A DNA stretch of 64,000 nt from Macrococcus brunensis (GCF_004359615.1 NZ_SCWA01000003.1:101532-165531), one strand, 5' to 3'; positions 1 to 9,143 are shown, numbered from the stretch's first letter. Program-made: numbers and translations. Notes: a model not told the origin generated them from the letters alone.

Positions 1-1
1 T

Positions 2-337
2 TTTATTCAGGACGGCCATGAACATGTCAGCAATTATGTCACTGACACAATCAGCTGCGCCATCTTCAATCTTGGCTACTTGCCAAAAGGCGATAAATCA
101 ATTACCACGCTACCTGCAACGACCGTTGAAGCAATCAATGCGCTCTTTAAACTGCTCAAACCAGGTGGAATGATTATATTGGTCATCTATCCTGGTCATG
201 CAGAAGGACAGATTGAAAAAGAAGAAGTTTTGAAATTCCTTTATGAGTTCGATCAGGAGCTGGCACACATCATTCAGTATGGCTTTATCAATCAGAAGAA
301 CAACCCACCCTTTATATGTGCAATAGAAAAACGGTAA
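2..337 (+). CDS. mnmM: tRNA (mnm5s2U34)-methyltransferase MnmM/YtqB, C-terminal part
   Basis: The gene is cut by the window edge: the frame is open from base 2, and 111 residues remain before the stop. The visible motif AIFNLGYLPKGDKSI is typical of the YtqB/MnmM family of SAM-dependent methyltransferases, which finish the wobble-uridine modification mnm5s2U in tRNA. The rest (LLKPGGMIILVIYPGHAEG, ending NNPPFICAIEKR) covers the last strands of the Rossmann-fold domain. A leucine codon at 80 could be misread as a TTG start, but the conserved motif lies upstream of it, so the gene starts outside the window. The family call is firm; the modification chemistry is known from the family and is not shown here. 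Confidence 0.85.
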   Translation, partial: FIQDGHEHVSNYVTDTISCAIFNLGYLPKGDKSITTLPATTVEAINALFKLLKPGGMIILVIYPGHAEGQIEKEEVLKFLYEFDQELAHIIQYGFINQKNNPPFICAIEKR

Positions 338-356
338 GCAGCTGCTTACCGTTTTT
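327..356. terminator. bidirectional terminator between mnmM and rot
   Basis: This is an uninterrupted palindrome with A-run and T-run flanks (stem around ACGGTAAGCA/GCTGCTTACC). It lies between convergent mnmM and rot and can terminate both. Confidence 0.85.
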
Positions 357-759
357 ATTTACATATATTGAGAACCTGATCAAAATAATTCTTGAAATCA
401 TTCATATTATTCTTGATTGCTGAACACGCAACATTGACGATTTCTTCTTTATCAGATGTTCTTTCCTCATTGTAATGAATGATGACCGTTCTCTCATCAT
501 TCGCAGGACGTTCTTTATAAATCCAGCCTTTCGCCACTAAATTATTAAAAAAGCGGGTCCGCTTATAAGGTTTAATATCCACATACTGATTCAGTCGTTT
601 CATTGACATCGGGCCATTATCCCATAGTGCGACCATCGTCAAATACTCTTCTTTTGACAAATCAAATCGATCAGATATAACATCGAAAATAGTATCGATT
701 TCTTTCTGTAAATCATTTAGTGCGACCATATCACTGAGTTCATTTTTTTCGCGTGACAT
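355..759 (-). CDS. rot: SarA/Rot-family transcriptional regulator, Rot orthologue
   Basis: The 134-residue winged-helix protein belongs to the staphylococcal SarA/MarR-like family. Residues about 60-95 (KPYKRTRFFNNLVAKGWIYK, then RPANDERTVIIHYNE) nearly match the wing region of S. aureus Rot, which is about the same length. In S. aureus Rot represses toxin and protease genes and is itself silenced by RNAIII. The neighbours (hydrolase, proline dehydrogenase, rib operon) are those of rot in S. aureus, so this is a positional orthologue. The start is supported by AGGGGGC upstream of ATG 759. What it regulates here cannot be read from the sequence, since no agr locus is in the window. Confidence 0.85.
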   Translation of the reverse strand: MSREKNELSDMVALNDLQKEIDTIFDVISDRFDLSKEEYLTMVALWDNGPMSMKRLNQYVDIKPYKRTRFFNNLVAKGWIYKERPANDERTVIIHYNEERTSDKEEIVNVACSAIKNNMNDFKNYFDQVLNICK

Positions 760-803
760 CTAATGCCCCCTGTCTAAGACAATATTAGCTTATTCTTACC
801 CTT

Positions 804-1601
804 TTATTCAAGAATCAACCCTATATACTCGATTCTTTTATCCATAAAATCAACTATTTCTGTCAGTACTTTTTCGTTTTCAGGTTCCTGGTGGAGTTCA
901 TGATAAAAGCCTGACCATTCCTTCACTTCACAAGCCATCTCGCGTTCAAATACCTTGATCTGCGATAAGTCTACGAGCCGGTCTTCCGTGCCGTAATGAA
1001 GCTGTATCGCAACCGGTTCAATCCGCTCCAGATTTTCCATCGTTTCCTTCATCGTCTCAATAATTGAACGGTACCAGTGATAACTGACCTGACTCAGCAT
1101 CAGAGAATCATTCTGTACTTCCGCTATCACATCTTCAGAACGAGTCAGCTGTGCATAATCTATCTTCATATCAAATTTGGCATCTTTAGATGTACCACCG
1201 AAACTAGAAGCAAAGAAGTTCTTCCGGGTCGTCGTTGTATGCTGAAAACCGAAGAGCGGCGACAATAAGATGACACCTTCCAGCTTAAGTGTGATATGTT
1301 CCAGCAGATTAGTGATGATGAGTCCGCCGAGACCTGAACCAATGACGAAAACCGGCAGATAATATGATTCGGCGACATCTATCCAGTCAAGCACTGCTTC
1401 TCTGTAATCAGCGAAGGAATTGATATGCCCTTTTCTGACACGTGACGTCTGTCCCTGTCCAGGCAGGTCGCCCATGACAACATGGTAGCCTTGACGTCTT
1501 AACTGTGTAATCAGCCAGGCATAACGTCCGTGATGCTCCAATATACTATGGACGATGACCACAACACCTTTAGCTGTTTTTTTCGTTTCCCACTTCCACA
1601 T
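804..1601 (-). CDS. alpha/beta hydrolase, lysophospholipase/monoacylglycerol lipase-like
   Basis: A 265-residue serine hydrolase of the PldB/monoglyceride-lipase type (Hydrolase_4). HSILEHHGRY forms the oxyanion-hole region, DLPGQGQTSR follows, and VIGSGLGG is the nucleophile elbow. A late Asp (GTEDRLVD) and His (YHELHQE) complete the triad. A GTG at 1613 would extend the protein by four codons, but it nearly touches the GAGG sequence. ATG 1601 (MWKWET) matches the S. aureus homologue beside rot and is preferred. No signal peptide is present, so it should be cytosolic. The substrate is unknown. Confidence 0.75.
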   Translation of the reverse strand: MWKWETKKTAKGVVVIVHSILEHHGRYAWLITQLRRQGYHVVMGDLPGQGQTSRVRKGHINSFADYREAVLDWIDVAESYYLPVFVIGSGLGGLIITNLLEHITLKLEGVILLSPLFGFQHTTTTRKNFFASSFGGTSKDAKFDMKIDYAQLTRSEDVIAEVQNDSLMLSQVSYHWYRSIIETMKETMENLERIEPVAIQLHYGTEDRLVDLSQIKVFEREMACEVKEWSGFYHELHQEPENEKVLTEIVDFMDKRIEYIGLILE

Positions 1602-1667
1602 AACTCTGCCCACTTTCCTCTTTCATGATAAAATTAATTATACCAAAAAAAGAAAGGGAGATTCATC

Positions 1668-2180
1668 ATGCTTGTGAACTATCAAGGACAACAACCCGAA
1701 ATACATGAAACTTCTTTTATCGCACCAGGTGCTGTTGTAACAGGAAATGTTAAGATAGGTGAAGGCTCATCTGTCTGGTACAACGCAGTCATCCGCGGCG
1801 ATGTCAGTCCTGTCATTATCGGCAAAGAAAGTAACATACAGGACTTATGCTGCCTGCATCAGTCACCGAATAAACCTCTGATCATTGAAGACCGTGTGAC
1901 AATCGGCCATAAAGTCACGCTGCATTCTGCCATCATCAGAAATCATGCGCTGATCGGTATGGACTCCACTGTGCTTGACGGCGCAGAAATCGGGGAATAT
2001 GCATTTATCGGGGCAGGCTCTCTTGTCACACCAGGTACCAAAATACCGCCACGGACACTCGCATTTGGACGCCCGGCACGAGTCGTCAGAGAACTGACGC
2101 CAGAAGATTATCAGGATATGGAACGTATCGTCCAGGAGTATGCTGATAAAGCACAAGTCTATAAAAAAGAACATCAATAA
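1668..2180 (+). CDS. gamma-carbonic-anhydrase-family hexapeptide protein
   Basis: 170 residues of left-handed beta-helix hexapeptide repeats (VVTGNVKIGEGSSVW, AVIRGDVSPVIIGK). The family metal-ligand histidines are visible (LHQS, IGHKVTLHSA). It belongs to the YrdA/PaaY group of gamma-class carbonic anhydrase-like proteins, which form trimers with a metal at the subunit interface. AGGGAGA precedes the ATG. Catalytic activity is not assured, because many family members are inactive or act on acyl-CoA metabolism. It is divergent from the hydrolase and ends at a bidirectional hairpin. Confidence 0.8.
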   Translation: MLVNYQGQQPEIHETSFIAPGAVVTGNVKIGEGSSVWYNAVIRGDVSPVIIGKESNIQDLCCLHQSPNKPLIIEDRVTIGHKVTLHSAIIRNHALIGMDSTVLDGAEIGEYAFIGAGSLVTPGTKIPPRTLAFGRPARVVRELTPEDYQDMERIVQEYADKAQVYKKEHQ

Positions 2181-2185
2181 AAAAA

Positions 2186-2207
2186 CGGTATCGCTTAAGC
2201 GATACCG
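2186..2207. terminator. bidirectional terminator
   Basis: A perfect hairpin (CGGTATCGCT/AGCGATACCG) flanked by A and T runs. It lies between convergent genes and overlaps the last codons of the minus-strand membrane protein. Confidence 0.8.
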
Positions 2208-2530
2208 AATTTTTTATGCATAACTGGCAGACCAGCTAATAAGAAACTGAATACAAATTCATAGAACATAGAGAAAGTATTCGAGAAGAAGAATGCCACG
2301 TTCTGTCCGAGAATAGTACCAATGCCTTGATCTCCAAATAAGAAGTTAACATCGATTGCATTATCAATGATGTTGAGAAGGATAATGACTAACGCCATTG
2401 TCCATGCTTTTTTAGTCACGATTGCGACGAGAACTGCAATAATGGTAATCACAATCGGTTCAAAAATAAAAAGTTGTAAAAACGGATCAATTTCATGCCC
2501 GAAAATGTAGAACGCCATATCTTTAAACAT
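2195..2530 (-). CDS. small membrane protein of unknown function
   Basis: 111 residues with three or four hydrophobic segments (about residues 17-39, 44-58, 76-90, 92-104) and no signal peptide. AAAGAGGTG precedes ATG 2530. No family is recognised with confidence. It is a single-gene unit downstream of the nadR-pnuC operon and shares a bidirectional terminator with the carbonic-anhydrase-like gene. Confidence 0.6.
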   Translation of the reverse strand: MFKDMAFYIFGHEIDPFLQLFIFEPIVITIIAVLVAIVTKKAWTMALVIILLNIIDNAIDVNFLFGDQGIGTILGQNVAFFFSNTFSMFYEFVFSFLLAGLPVMHKKFGIA

Positions 2531-2637
2531 AGATACACCTCTTTAGATTATTCATTAAGATATATCTATTCTATCATCCTGTCAGAAGGAAAATTATTAA
2601 GAGTTTTTAAAGAATATTGTTCCACCTTTACAATAAA

Positions 2638-3387
2638 TTAATATTTCTCAGTAACCTGCACATCCTGTAGTTTTTTCCAATAGTAGTAACCGTAGACACT
2701 ATTGATCAGGAAAGCAACCCACATGGTGACAGCTGATAAACCTTCAAATGTCAGTTTATCATTTTGCAACATCAGTCTTGCCCATAGGAAGATAGACACC
2801 ATATTAATGACAATCCATAATATCCACTGTTCTTTATAACGTAGCGTCATAAGGGTCTGTGCGACTAAACTAAGACCTACAGATAAAGCATCGACAAATG
2901 GTTGCTTTGCTTCTGTAAAGTTATCAAGATAATAACCTGTTCCTACATAAACCAGTGCGGTCACTGCAATTGTAATCAGCCAGCCGCGAATACTCAGTCC
3001 TCGAGAATCAACTTCCTGAACATCCGGATCATCTGTATGATGATCACTATGCATGTTCTTCAGCCAAGCATAGAGGCCGATGAACTGAAAAATCCCAAAT
3101 ACAACTTGAAGACTTACTTCTCCGAAGAGAAAACTTTTATAGCTGACATAACCATAGGTTGCTGCCTGAATAACCCCGTAGAAGAAAGTACTCAATCGTC
3201 CTTTAGCCGACATGATGACACATGCAACACCCGAGATACTTGAAATGGCAGAAATAACGCTAAGGGTATTAAAAGCTTCACCATTATTCCAGAAATAGAC
3301 AAGGATAAAAATCTGTGCTATTAGAATGAATGCAAATAACACCTTCTCATACGTCGTAAATCCTTTAAAGTCTTTTACTAGAAACAT
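2638..3387 (-). CDS. pnuC: nicotinamide riboside transporter PnuC
   Basis: A 249-residue membrane protein with about seven predicted helices and PnuC-family signatures: YKSFLFGEVSLQVVFGIFQF, then WILWIVINMVSIFLW near residues 195-210. PnuC facilitates uptake of nicotinamide riboside, driven by intracellular phosphorylation. Its start codon overlaps the nadR stop (TGATG), so the two are translationally coupled and the kinase that traps the substrate is made with the transporter. That arrangement strongly supports the substrate. Confidence 0.9.
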   Translation of the reverse strand: MFLVKDFKGFTTYEKVLFAFILIAQIFILVYFWNNGEAFNTLSVISAISSISGVACVIMSAKGRLSTFFYGVIQAATYGYVSYKSFLFGEVSLQVVFGIFQFIGLYAWLKNMHSDHHTDDPDVQEVDSRGLSIRGWLITIAVTALVYVGTGYYLDNFTEAKQPFVDALSVGLSLVAQTLMTLRYKEQWILWIVINMVSIFLWARLMLQNDKLTFEGLSAVTMWVAFLINSVYGYYYWKKLQDVQVTEKY

Positions 3388-4469
3388 CAGTTATCTTTCC
3401 CTTCCGCCAGCAGCTCATCGACCAGGCGATGTGCTTCTTCGTATTTTTCCTGGAAGCTTTCGCCTTGCAGCACAACGGTCTTTTCCATGAGCCCGTGCTG
3501 CTCCAGTTCATCCAAAAACATCTGATGCATTTTATTGCGTGAATCTGTGTCTGCCTGCGACATATCACGGAAGCCATCATTAACATATGTGGTCGTCGGT
3601 GGAAGCAGGAGAATCAGGGCCCATGTCTGCTGCGAAATATAGAAATCAAAGACGGGTGCGATTTTTGCATAGTCTTCATCAGACAGATAAATCTTAGAAT
3701 ATAGTTTTGTCGTCATCACATCTGTATCCGCAAAGAAGACTTTTCGTGTACCCGGTGAATGTATATGTTTACGGTTCACTTCATACTGTCCGATACCGAT
3801 TGCCTGCAGGTCTTTAATATCCAGTTCATCATCTTTAACCTGACGTTCCGTCTGATATTCACGTGAATATTCAAGAGAATAAGAAGTGGAATATCTACGT
3901 GCCAGGTCACGCGTCAATGTGGTTTTACCGGTACTTGCCGTCCCGATAATCAGTACATTCTGCACAAAGAATCTTCTGAACGGACGTGTAACATAATCCC
4001 AGTTAAAAATCGGGTTTTCACGGATAGATGTGCCGCTGATACCCGTAATACGTCTGTCAACACGTGTAATGACGATATCGCGCTCCGGCCATTTCGCTTT
4101 AAAGTAAGTGTTCAGCGGTTCGATGTACTCATCCTCACCTACATAGAAAGTGACCGAATTAAATTCACCGCCCCCTTCTGAAATATGGGCTGCCAGCAGT
4201 TCCAGCCAGGGCTGCCAGCCGGCCGGATACTTCGGAATATAAGTCTCATCCAGTTTTCTGACCGTTACGTTATCATCATCTTTCAGCAATTCGCGCATAG
4301 ACTTCGTACGATTGACGAGACTCATGCCTGCCAGGTCTCCTCGGTCACCGTCATAGCCAGATACGATGACAACAGCACGTCTATTCTCCCGTTTTGCCCT
4401 GACTATCTGCTCGAAATGACCCACATGGCAGGGTGCAAAGGTACCAAAGTAAACACCTAAATCTCTCAT
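3387..4469 (-). CDS. nadR: bifunctional NMN adenylyltransferase / ribosylnicotinamide kinase (NadR without HTH)
   Basis: A 360-residue protein with two domains. Residues 1-160 form a nucleotidylyltransferase with the HVGH motif (15-18) and the ISGTSIR motif (144-150). Residues 170-360 form a P-loop kinase with GTASTGKT (176-183). The enterobacterial N-terminal helix-turn-helix is absent, so this is an enzyme and not a repressor. It phosphorylates nicotinamide riboside to NMN and adenylates NMN to NAD. It is first in an operon with pnuC. Upstream on this strand is a TATAAT at 4496-4501. An AAAGCGCTTAC core next to it resembles a degenerate CcpA site, which is only a suggestion. Confidence 0.9.
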   Translation of the reverse strand: MRDLGVYFGTFAPCHVGHFEQIVRAKRENRRAVVIVSGYDGDRGDLAGMSLVNRTKSMRELLKDDDNVTVRKLDETYIPKYPAGWQPWLELLAAHISEGGGEFNSVTFYVGEDEYIEPLNTYFKAKWPERDIVITRVDRRITGISGTSIRENPIFNWDYVTRPFRRFFVQNVLIIGTASTGKTTLTRDLARRYSTSYSLEYSREYQTERQVKDDELDIKDLQAIGIGQYEVNRKHIHSPGTRKVFFADTDVMTTKLYSKIYLSDEDYAKIAPVFDFYISQQTWALILLLPPTTTYVNDGFRDMSQADTDSRNKMHQMFLDELEQHGLMEKTVVLQGESFQEKYEEAHRLVDELLAEGKDN

Positions 4470-4541
4470 GATCTTGCTCCTTCATCTTTTTTTACATTAT
4501 ACATGAATAAAGCGCTTACTGATGAAAAAGTAAATATTTAA

Positions 4542-4570
4542 TTTACAATTCTTTAAACGTTTCTTTATAT
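4542..4570 (+). promoter_or_regulatory. sigma-A promoter for the 42-residue peptide gene
   Basis: TTTACA (4542-4547), a 17-base spacer and TTATAT (4565-4570). It sits about 45 bases upstream of an AGGAGG-led small gene. Confidence 0.6.
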
Positions 4571-4613
4571 TAGAAGGATAAAATGATAATGAAGAGAATA
4601 GCAGGAGGCCGTT

Positions 4614-4742
4614 ATGCACTTTATTAAAAAAATGATTATTATACTCTGTTTGATTAATGTCCTTCCACAAGTTATCGATATCAGTGCCCAGCCTCTAGAC
4701 AGTAAAATCATCGCTGATAAAAGTGTCCAATCCGAGGATTAG
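4614..4742 (+). CDS. 42-residue exported or membrane peptide, unknown
   Basis: ATG 4614 follows a perfect AGGAGG (4603-4608) with five bases between. The product starts MHFIKKMIIILCLINVLPQV, a positively charged N-terminus plus hydrophobic stretch that looks like a signal peptide with a possible cleavage after DISAQ. A polar tail follows, ending DKSVQSED. It has its own promoter upstream, and a terminator overlaps its stop, so it is a complete monocistronic unit of about 170 bases. No family is recognised. It could be a secreted peptide, a signalling propeptide or a membrane microprotein. Confidence 0.55.
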   Translation: MHFIKKMIIILCLINVLPQVIDISAQPLDSKIIADKSVQSED

Positions 4743-4748
4743 GCACTT
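4721..4748 (+). terminator. terminator of the 42-residue peptide gene
   Basis: A hairpin AAGTGtCCAATCC/GGATTaGGCACTT followed by ATTTTTT. The stop codon lies inside the stem. Confidence 0.75.
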
Positions 4749-4882
4749 ATTTTTTATGTCTTTGAGTCTAATGAGTAATTTTATACAAAATAACTAGCTC
4801 ACTTAAAAAGAAAACGCTTAACTTTTTGAATATTTGTAGTAAAATATATTAAGTTATATGAAAACACTAGGAGGTTTATAGC

Positions 4883-5875
4883 ATGGGTTTAACAAGAGAT
4901 TTCTTTATCATGTTAAGCGAGAATCAGACATTGAATGCGGCAGCAAAAAAATATGGTCTGACACTCGGTGCAAATAAAGTCGTAGCGGGTGTCGATATCC
5001 CATCTACTATCGAAGCAATTAAAGAATTAAATCGTAAAGGCATCACAGCGACTGTTGATAACTTAGGAGAGTTTGTATTTTCTAAGGAAGAAGCAACAAA
5101 AGCTAAGGAAGAGATCATCGCTATGATCAAAGCGATCGACAATGCCGGCGTCAAAGCGCATATGTCGATTAAATTAACACAGATCGGTCTAGATGTAGAT
5201 AAAGAATTCTGCTACGAAAACGTACGTGAAATTCTGATGGCTGCTTATCAGCACGGTAACATGCATATCAACATGGATACTGAAGATTACAATCATACCG
5301 TACAGACTTTTGAAATTCTTGACCGTTTAAAAGGTGAATTCAAAAATGTCGGTACTGTGATTCAGGCTTACCTCTTCCGCGCAACTGATGAGATCGAGAA
5401 ATACAAAGATGTGCGTCTTCGTCTTGTAAAAGGTGCTTATAAGGAAAGTCCTGAAGTGGCTTATCAGACAAAAGAAGATATCGACGAGAACTACATCAAG
5501 TTGATCGAGCAGCGTCTTCTGAGTGCTAAAGCGATGACTTCTATCGCGACTCATGATCATAACATCATCAATCACGTAAAGAAATTCATCAATCAGCATA
5601 ACTTAAACAAAGACCTGATTGAATTCCAGATGCTGTACGGCTTCCGTACTGAGCTGCAGGAAGAAATCGCGAAACAAGGCTATCAGTTCTGTGTCTATGT
5701 GCCATTTGGTCAGGACTGGTATGGTTACTTCGTCCGTCGTTTAGCAGAACGCCCTCAGAACTTACAGCTTGTGACGAAGTCTATCTTTACACCGCAAGTT
5801 AATAAAAACATCGCAATTGGTGCAGGTGCTGTGGCTGCGATTTCAGCAATAGCATTACTCGCAAAACGTAAATAA
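4883..5875 (+). CDS. putA: proline dehydrogenase (monofunctional, FAD)
   Basis: A 330-residue PRODH TIM barrel that oxidises proline to pyrroline-5-carboxylate and passes electrons via FAD to the quinone pool. Family motifs are the substrate and FAD region VRLVKGAYKE (about 180-190), IATHDHNII (about 222-230) and a C-terminal YGYFVRRLAERPQN motif (about 275-290). After the barrel a hydrophobic tail (IAIGAGAVAAISAIALLA) followed by KRK suggests membrane association, useful for quinone coupling. AGGAGG precedes the ATG. A GAAAACGCTTAAC stretch about 70 bases upstream is a weak candidate cre (CcpA) site. The same gene lies next to ribH in S. aureus. Confidence 0.9.
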   Translation: MGLTRDFFIMLSENQTLNAAAKKYGLTLGANKVVAGVDIPSTIEAIKELNRKGITATVDNLGEFVFSKEEATKAKEEIIAMIKAIDNAGVKAHMSIKLTQIGLDVDKEFCYENVREILMAAYQHGNMHINMDTEDYNHTVQTFEILDRLKGEFKNVGTVIQAYLFRATDEIEKYKDVRLRLVKGAYKESPEVAYQTKEDIDENYIKLIEQRLLSAKAMTSIATHDHNIINHVKKFINQHNLNKDLIEFQMLYGFRTELQEEIAKQGYQFCVYVPFGQDWYGYFVRRLAERPQNLQLVTKSIFTPQVNKNIAIGAGAVAAISAIALLAKRK

Positions 5876-5881
5876 TAAAGA

Positions 5882-5911
5882 AAACTCGGATGTCTGCTGA
5901 CATCCGAGTTT
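5882..5911. terminator. bidirectional terminator putA/ribH
   Basis: A hairpin AAACTCGGATGTC/GACATCCGAGTTT followed by T7. It serves the convergent putA gene and the rib operon. Confidence 0.85.
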
Positions 5912-5913
5912 TT

Positions 5914-6369
5914 TTATATCATTTTATTTAAGTTGGCCATCTCAATTGCAGCAACTGCGACTTCGCCACCTTTATTGCCTGCTTTAGTACCGGCACGTTC
6001 AATCGCCTGTTCAATTGTTTCTGTCGTCAGGACACCGAAGATAACGGGAATCCCGAATTCATTGGCTTTAGACACACCTTTTGCTACTTCATTGCAGACA
6101 TAGTCATAATGAGTGGTTGCACCGCGGATGACGCAGCCCAGTGTAATGATGGCATCGTATTTACCCTGTTTCGCCAGTTTCTGTGCGATAAATGGAATCT
6201 CAAATGCGCCAGGCACCAGCAGCTGGTCGATACTTTCTTCTTCAACACCATGACGGATTAATGTATCCACTGCACCTTCTACTAAGCGGTCTGTAATAAA
6301 ATGATTGAATCTAGAAGCGACAATCGCAATTTTAAGTCCTTGTCCTGTTACTTTCGCATCATATTTCAT
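5914..6369 (-). CDS. ribH: 6,7-dimethyl-8-ribityllumazine synthase
   Basis: A 151-residue lumazine synthase. The ligand-binding segments are [15 protein letters not shown] (about 19-33), VPGAFEIPF (52-60), and [13 protein letters not shown] with its catalytic His (79-91). It condenses the pyrimidinedione with dihydroxybutanone phosphate and forms icosahedral or pentameric shells. It is the last gene of the rib operon, overlapping ribBA by four bases. Confidence 0.96.
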   Translation of the reverse strand: MKYDAKVTGQGLKIAIVASRFNHFITDRLVEGAVDTLIRHGVEEESIDQLLVPGAFEIPFIAQKLAKQGKYDAIITLGCVIRGATTHYDYVCNEVAKGVSKANEFGIPVIFGVLTTETIEQAIERAGTKAGNKGGEVAVAAIEMANLNKMI

Positions 6370-7550
6370 ATTAAATTCTCCTCCAGTAAATGTCCTAATT
6401 TTTCTTTTTTTGTTGCTAAATAATGACTGTTGTCCGGGTTGCTTGAAAACTGATGGGGAATACGCACTCTGACGTCAATGCCGTAGTCTCTTAAACCATC
6501 AATTTTGCGCGGATTATTGGTGATAAGATTGACAGATGGAATGCCGAGGTCGCGGAGTATGGCAGCAGCGACACCATAGTCACGAAGATCTGCATCAAAA
6601 CCGAGTGCCGCGTTTGCCTCAACTGTGTCGAGACCCTTTTCTATTTTTTCATATGCTTTCAGTTTGTTGATCAAACCGATGCCGCGCCCTTCTTGTCTTA
6701 AATATATGAGCAGGCCACCGTGCGCATCGATATGGCGAAGTCCGTTCTCGAGCTGGGTACCACAGTCACAACGTCTTGAATGGAAGACATCGCCTGTCAA
6801 GCATTCAGAATGTAAACGGATGTCGGGCACACCTTCGTAAGGTTTCATGTAGACGACATGGTCTTTATCACTGTAGATTTCACTATAGCCGTATACCGTG
6901 AAGTGTCCGAAATCTGTCGGCATATCAACGACTGCTTCTCGCTTGACGAGTGCTTCCTGTTGTTTACGATAATGAACCAGCGCTTCTATAGTGATCATCT
7001 TCAGGTCATGCTTCTCTTTAAACTGGACGAGATCATCGCGTCTTGCCATCGTCCCGTCCGTCTTGATGATTTCACAGATAATACCTGTTTTTTTAGCGCC
7101 ACATAGCCCGGCGAGGTCAACACAGGCTTCTGTATGTCCCTGTCTTTCCAGTACACCACCGTCTTTCGCGATGAGCGGAAAAATATGGCCGGGTGAATTA
7201 AAGCAGCGGCTGTCTTCGCCCAGTAGTGCACGGACTGTATCAAAACGCTCCTGCACACTGATGCCTGTTGTAGATGACACATGGTCGATACTGATGGTAA
7301 AAGCTGTACCGTGCGGATCATCATTACGTGCAGTCATCGGTGTCAGATTAAAACGTTCAGCCAGTTCACGTGATAAAGGCGCGCAGACGAGACCCCGTGC
7401 TTCTGAAATCATCAAATTGAGAACATCAGGCGCTGCAAACTCTGTAACAGCGACTAAATCCCCTTCGTTTTCTCTGTCTTCTGAATCGACAACAATCACC
7501 GGTTTACCCGCCTTCAGATCGATAAGTGCTTCTTCTATTGTGCTGAACAT
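6366..7550 (-). CDS. ribBA: bifunctional DHBP synthase / GTP cyclohydrolase II
   Basis: A 394-residue fusion. The N-terminal half is DHBP synthase, with [11 protein letters not shown] (22-32), the HVSS loop and the GHTEACVDL segment. The C-terminal half is GTP cyclohydrolase II, with zinc ligands in [16 protein letters not shown] (about 248-263) and RQEGRGIGL (about 285-293). Together they make both committed precursors of riboflavin. It is part of the FMN-riboswitch operon and overlaps the 3' end of ribE by 16 bases. Confidence 0.96.
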   Translation of the reverse strand: MFSTIEEALIDLKAGKPVIVVDSEDRENEGDLVAVTEFAAPDVLNLMISEARGLVCAPLSRELAERFNLTPMTARNDDPHGTAFTISIDHVSSTTGISVQERFDTVRALLGEDSRCFNSPGHIFPLIAKDGGVLERQGHTEACVDLAGLCGAKKTGIICEIIKTDGTMARRDDLVQFKEKHDLKMITIEALVHYRKQQEALVKREAVVDMPTDFGHFTVYGYSEIYSDKDHVVYMKPYEGVPDIRLHSECLTGDVFHSRRCDCGTQLENGLRHIDAHGGLLIYLRQEGRGIGLINKLKAYEKIEKGLDTVEANAALGFDADLRDYGVAAAILRDLGIPSVNLITNNPRKIDGLRDYGIDVRVRIPHQFSSNPDNSHYLATKKEKLGHLLEENLI

Positions 7551-8134
7551 GCGAGCGCCTCCTGTCTGACAATATATTTGCCGAGCATATCAAACTCGAG
7601 ATGAACCGTGTCGCCCGGTTTGAGGGACATCAGTTTAGTCGCTTCCTGTGTCTCCGGGATCAACTGTATCTCAAAGTAATTCGCGTTCAATTCAAAGATG
7701 GTCAGTGACGTGCCATCGACTGCGATGGAGCCTTTTGGAATGACATATTTCTGGTCATTTTTATCCAGGCTGATGTGATAGACGATAGCATTCCCTTTAG
7801 ACAGTTTACGCAGCACTTTGCCTGTGTTATCCACGTGACCTGAGACGAAATGACCGCCGAGACGTGTCGTCGGCAGGAGTGCACGCTCTAAATTGACTTG
7901 ATAACCGGCGCTCACTGCCTTGAATTTTGTACGGTCTGATGTGCCGATGATGACATCCACATCAAAGGACTGAGGTGTAAAAGAAGTCACTGTCAGACAC
8001 GTGCCATCGACTGCGATTGAGTCACCTACCTTAATATCTTCAAGTATTTTCTTACAGCGGATCGTCATTTTAAGTGCACCTTGCTGCTTGATGCGTTCTA
8101 TCGTACCTACTTCTTCAATTAAACCTGTAAACAT
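7535..8134 (-). CDS. ribE: riboflavin synthase, alpha chain
   Basis: 199 residues with the hallmark N-terminus MFTGLIEEVGT and two tandem lumazine-binding barrels. Each has a GxHxVSGHVD- or DGTSLT-type motif (GDSIAVDGTCLTV about 36-48; GGHFVSGHVD about 95-104; GSIAVDGTSLTI about 135-146). It dismutates two dimethylribityllumazine molecules to riboflavin. It starts one base after the ribD stop. Confidence 0.95.
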   Translation of the reverse strand: MFTGLIEEVGTIERIKQQGALKMTIRCKKILEDIKVGDSIAVDGTCLTVTSFTPQSFDVDVIIGTSDRTKFKAVSAGYQVNLERALLPTTRLGGHFVSGHVDNTGKVLRKLSKGNAIVYHISLDKNDQKYVIPKGSIAVDGTSLTIFELNANYFEIQLIPETQEATKLMSLKPGDTVHLEFDMLGKYIVRQEALACSAQ

Positions 8135-8135
8135 C

Positions 8136-9143
8136 TTACTGCCCCTTTCGGTAAGTCAGACGGACATCATCTTCAAACTGCTGAATATCCACTAGTCTGA
8201 GCTGAGTCATCCGACTTTCTTCTGTATGATAAAAACGATTGTTCAATGTGCCGCCAAGTAGTTTCGGGGCGTAATAAATGACGACTTCATCAAAACAATC
8301 CTGTTCTATAAATTCACTGATGACGCCGGAACCACCTTCTATCATCAGCCGGCTGATGCCTGCCTGATAGAGAAGTTCCAGGAGATGTGCCGGACGGAAA
8401 TCTTGTGTGATTAAAGTCTCCGCATGCGGGATTTCTGCCGGGCTGATAACGAGGATTCTCTGTCCGTTCATTCTATCCGCTTCGTGGAGCGTTACATCTC
8501 CCGACTGCGAGATAATCACCTTGGCAGGCTCCTTGTCACTGACATGACGCGCATCGAGCTTTGGCTTATCGATTTCATAAGTTTTTCTGCCGACGAGTAC
8601 TGCATCCTGACTATGTCTAAGTCGGTGTACATCCTGACGTGAAGCCGTGTTTGTCAGCCATTTACTGTTGTCAAAGTCATCGGCAAGTTTACCGTCAAGT
8701 GTCGAAGCCAGCTTCAGCGTGACATAAGGACGTTTCTCCTCTTTTGAAGTAAAGAAAGCCTCATAAAACGCGGAGATGGCAGAGTCAGGCGCATGAATCA
8801 CTTCTATACCATGTGATTCCATATATCGAATACCTGTATCATCCAGACTAGTATCACGAACAGCAAAGACGACCTTTGTGATACCTGCCTGAATAATCGC
8901 TTCAGTACAAGGCGGTGTCTTGCCTGTGTGATTACAAGGTTCAAGCGTGCAGTAAAGTGTTGCGTCTGTTGCATCTCCTGCCATTTTGATCGCCTGCACC
9001 TCAGCATGCGCGGTTCCTTCCTTGAGATGAGCACCTATACCGATGATGACGCCATTTTTTACAATGATGCAGCCCACTGCCGGATTACGTCCGGTCTGTC
9101 CCGCCGTCATTTTAACGAGTTCAAAAGCTTGTTTAAGATACAT
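8136..9143 (-). CDS. ribD: riboflavin biosynthesis deaminase/reductase RibD
   Basis: 335 residues from ATG 9143 (MYLKQAFELVKM). GAGGAGG lies nine bases upstream; the frame stays open further upstream but passes through the riboswitch terminator, so the longer form is rejected. The N-terminal deaminase has the zinc motif HAEVQAI and EPCNHTGKTPPC. The C-terminal reductase domain begins about residue 145 and includes TLDGKLA and MIEGGSGVISEF. It carries out steps 2 and 3 of riboflavin synthesis and is the first gene of the operon. Confidence 0.95.
   Translation of the reverse strand: MYLKQAFELVKMTAGQTGRNPAVGCIIVKNGVIIGIGAHLKEGTAHAEVQAIKMAGDATDATLYCTLEPCNHTGKTPPCTEAIIQAGITKVVFAVRDTSLDDTGIRYMESHGIEVIHAPDSAISAFYEAFFTSKEEKRPYVTLKLASTLDGKLADDFDNSKWLTNTASRQDVHRLRHSQDAVLVGRKTYEIDKPKLDARHVSDKEPAKVIISQSGDVTLHEADRMNGQRILVISPAEIPHAETLITQDFRPAHLLELLYQAGISRLMIEGGSGVISEFIEQDCFDEVVIYYAPKLLGGTLNNRFYHTEESRMTQLRLVDIQQFEDDVRLTYRKGQ

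Noticed and set aside
6991..7569. 192-codon plus-strand frame antisense to ribBA
   Set aside because: The opposite strand is an unmistakable, fully conserved ribBA gene; this is a shadow frame.
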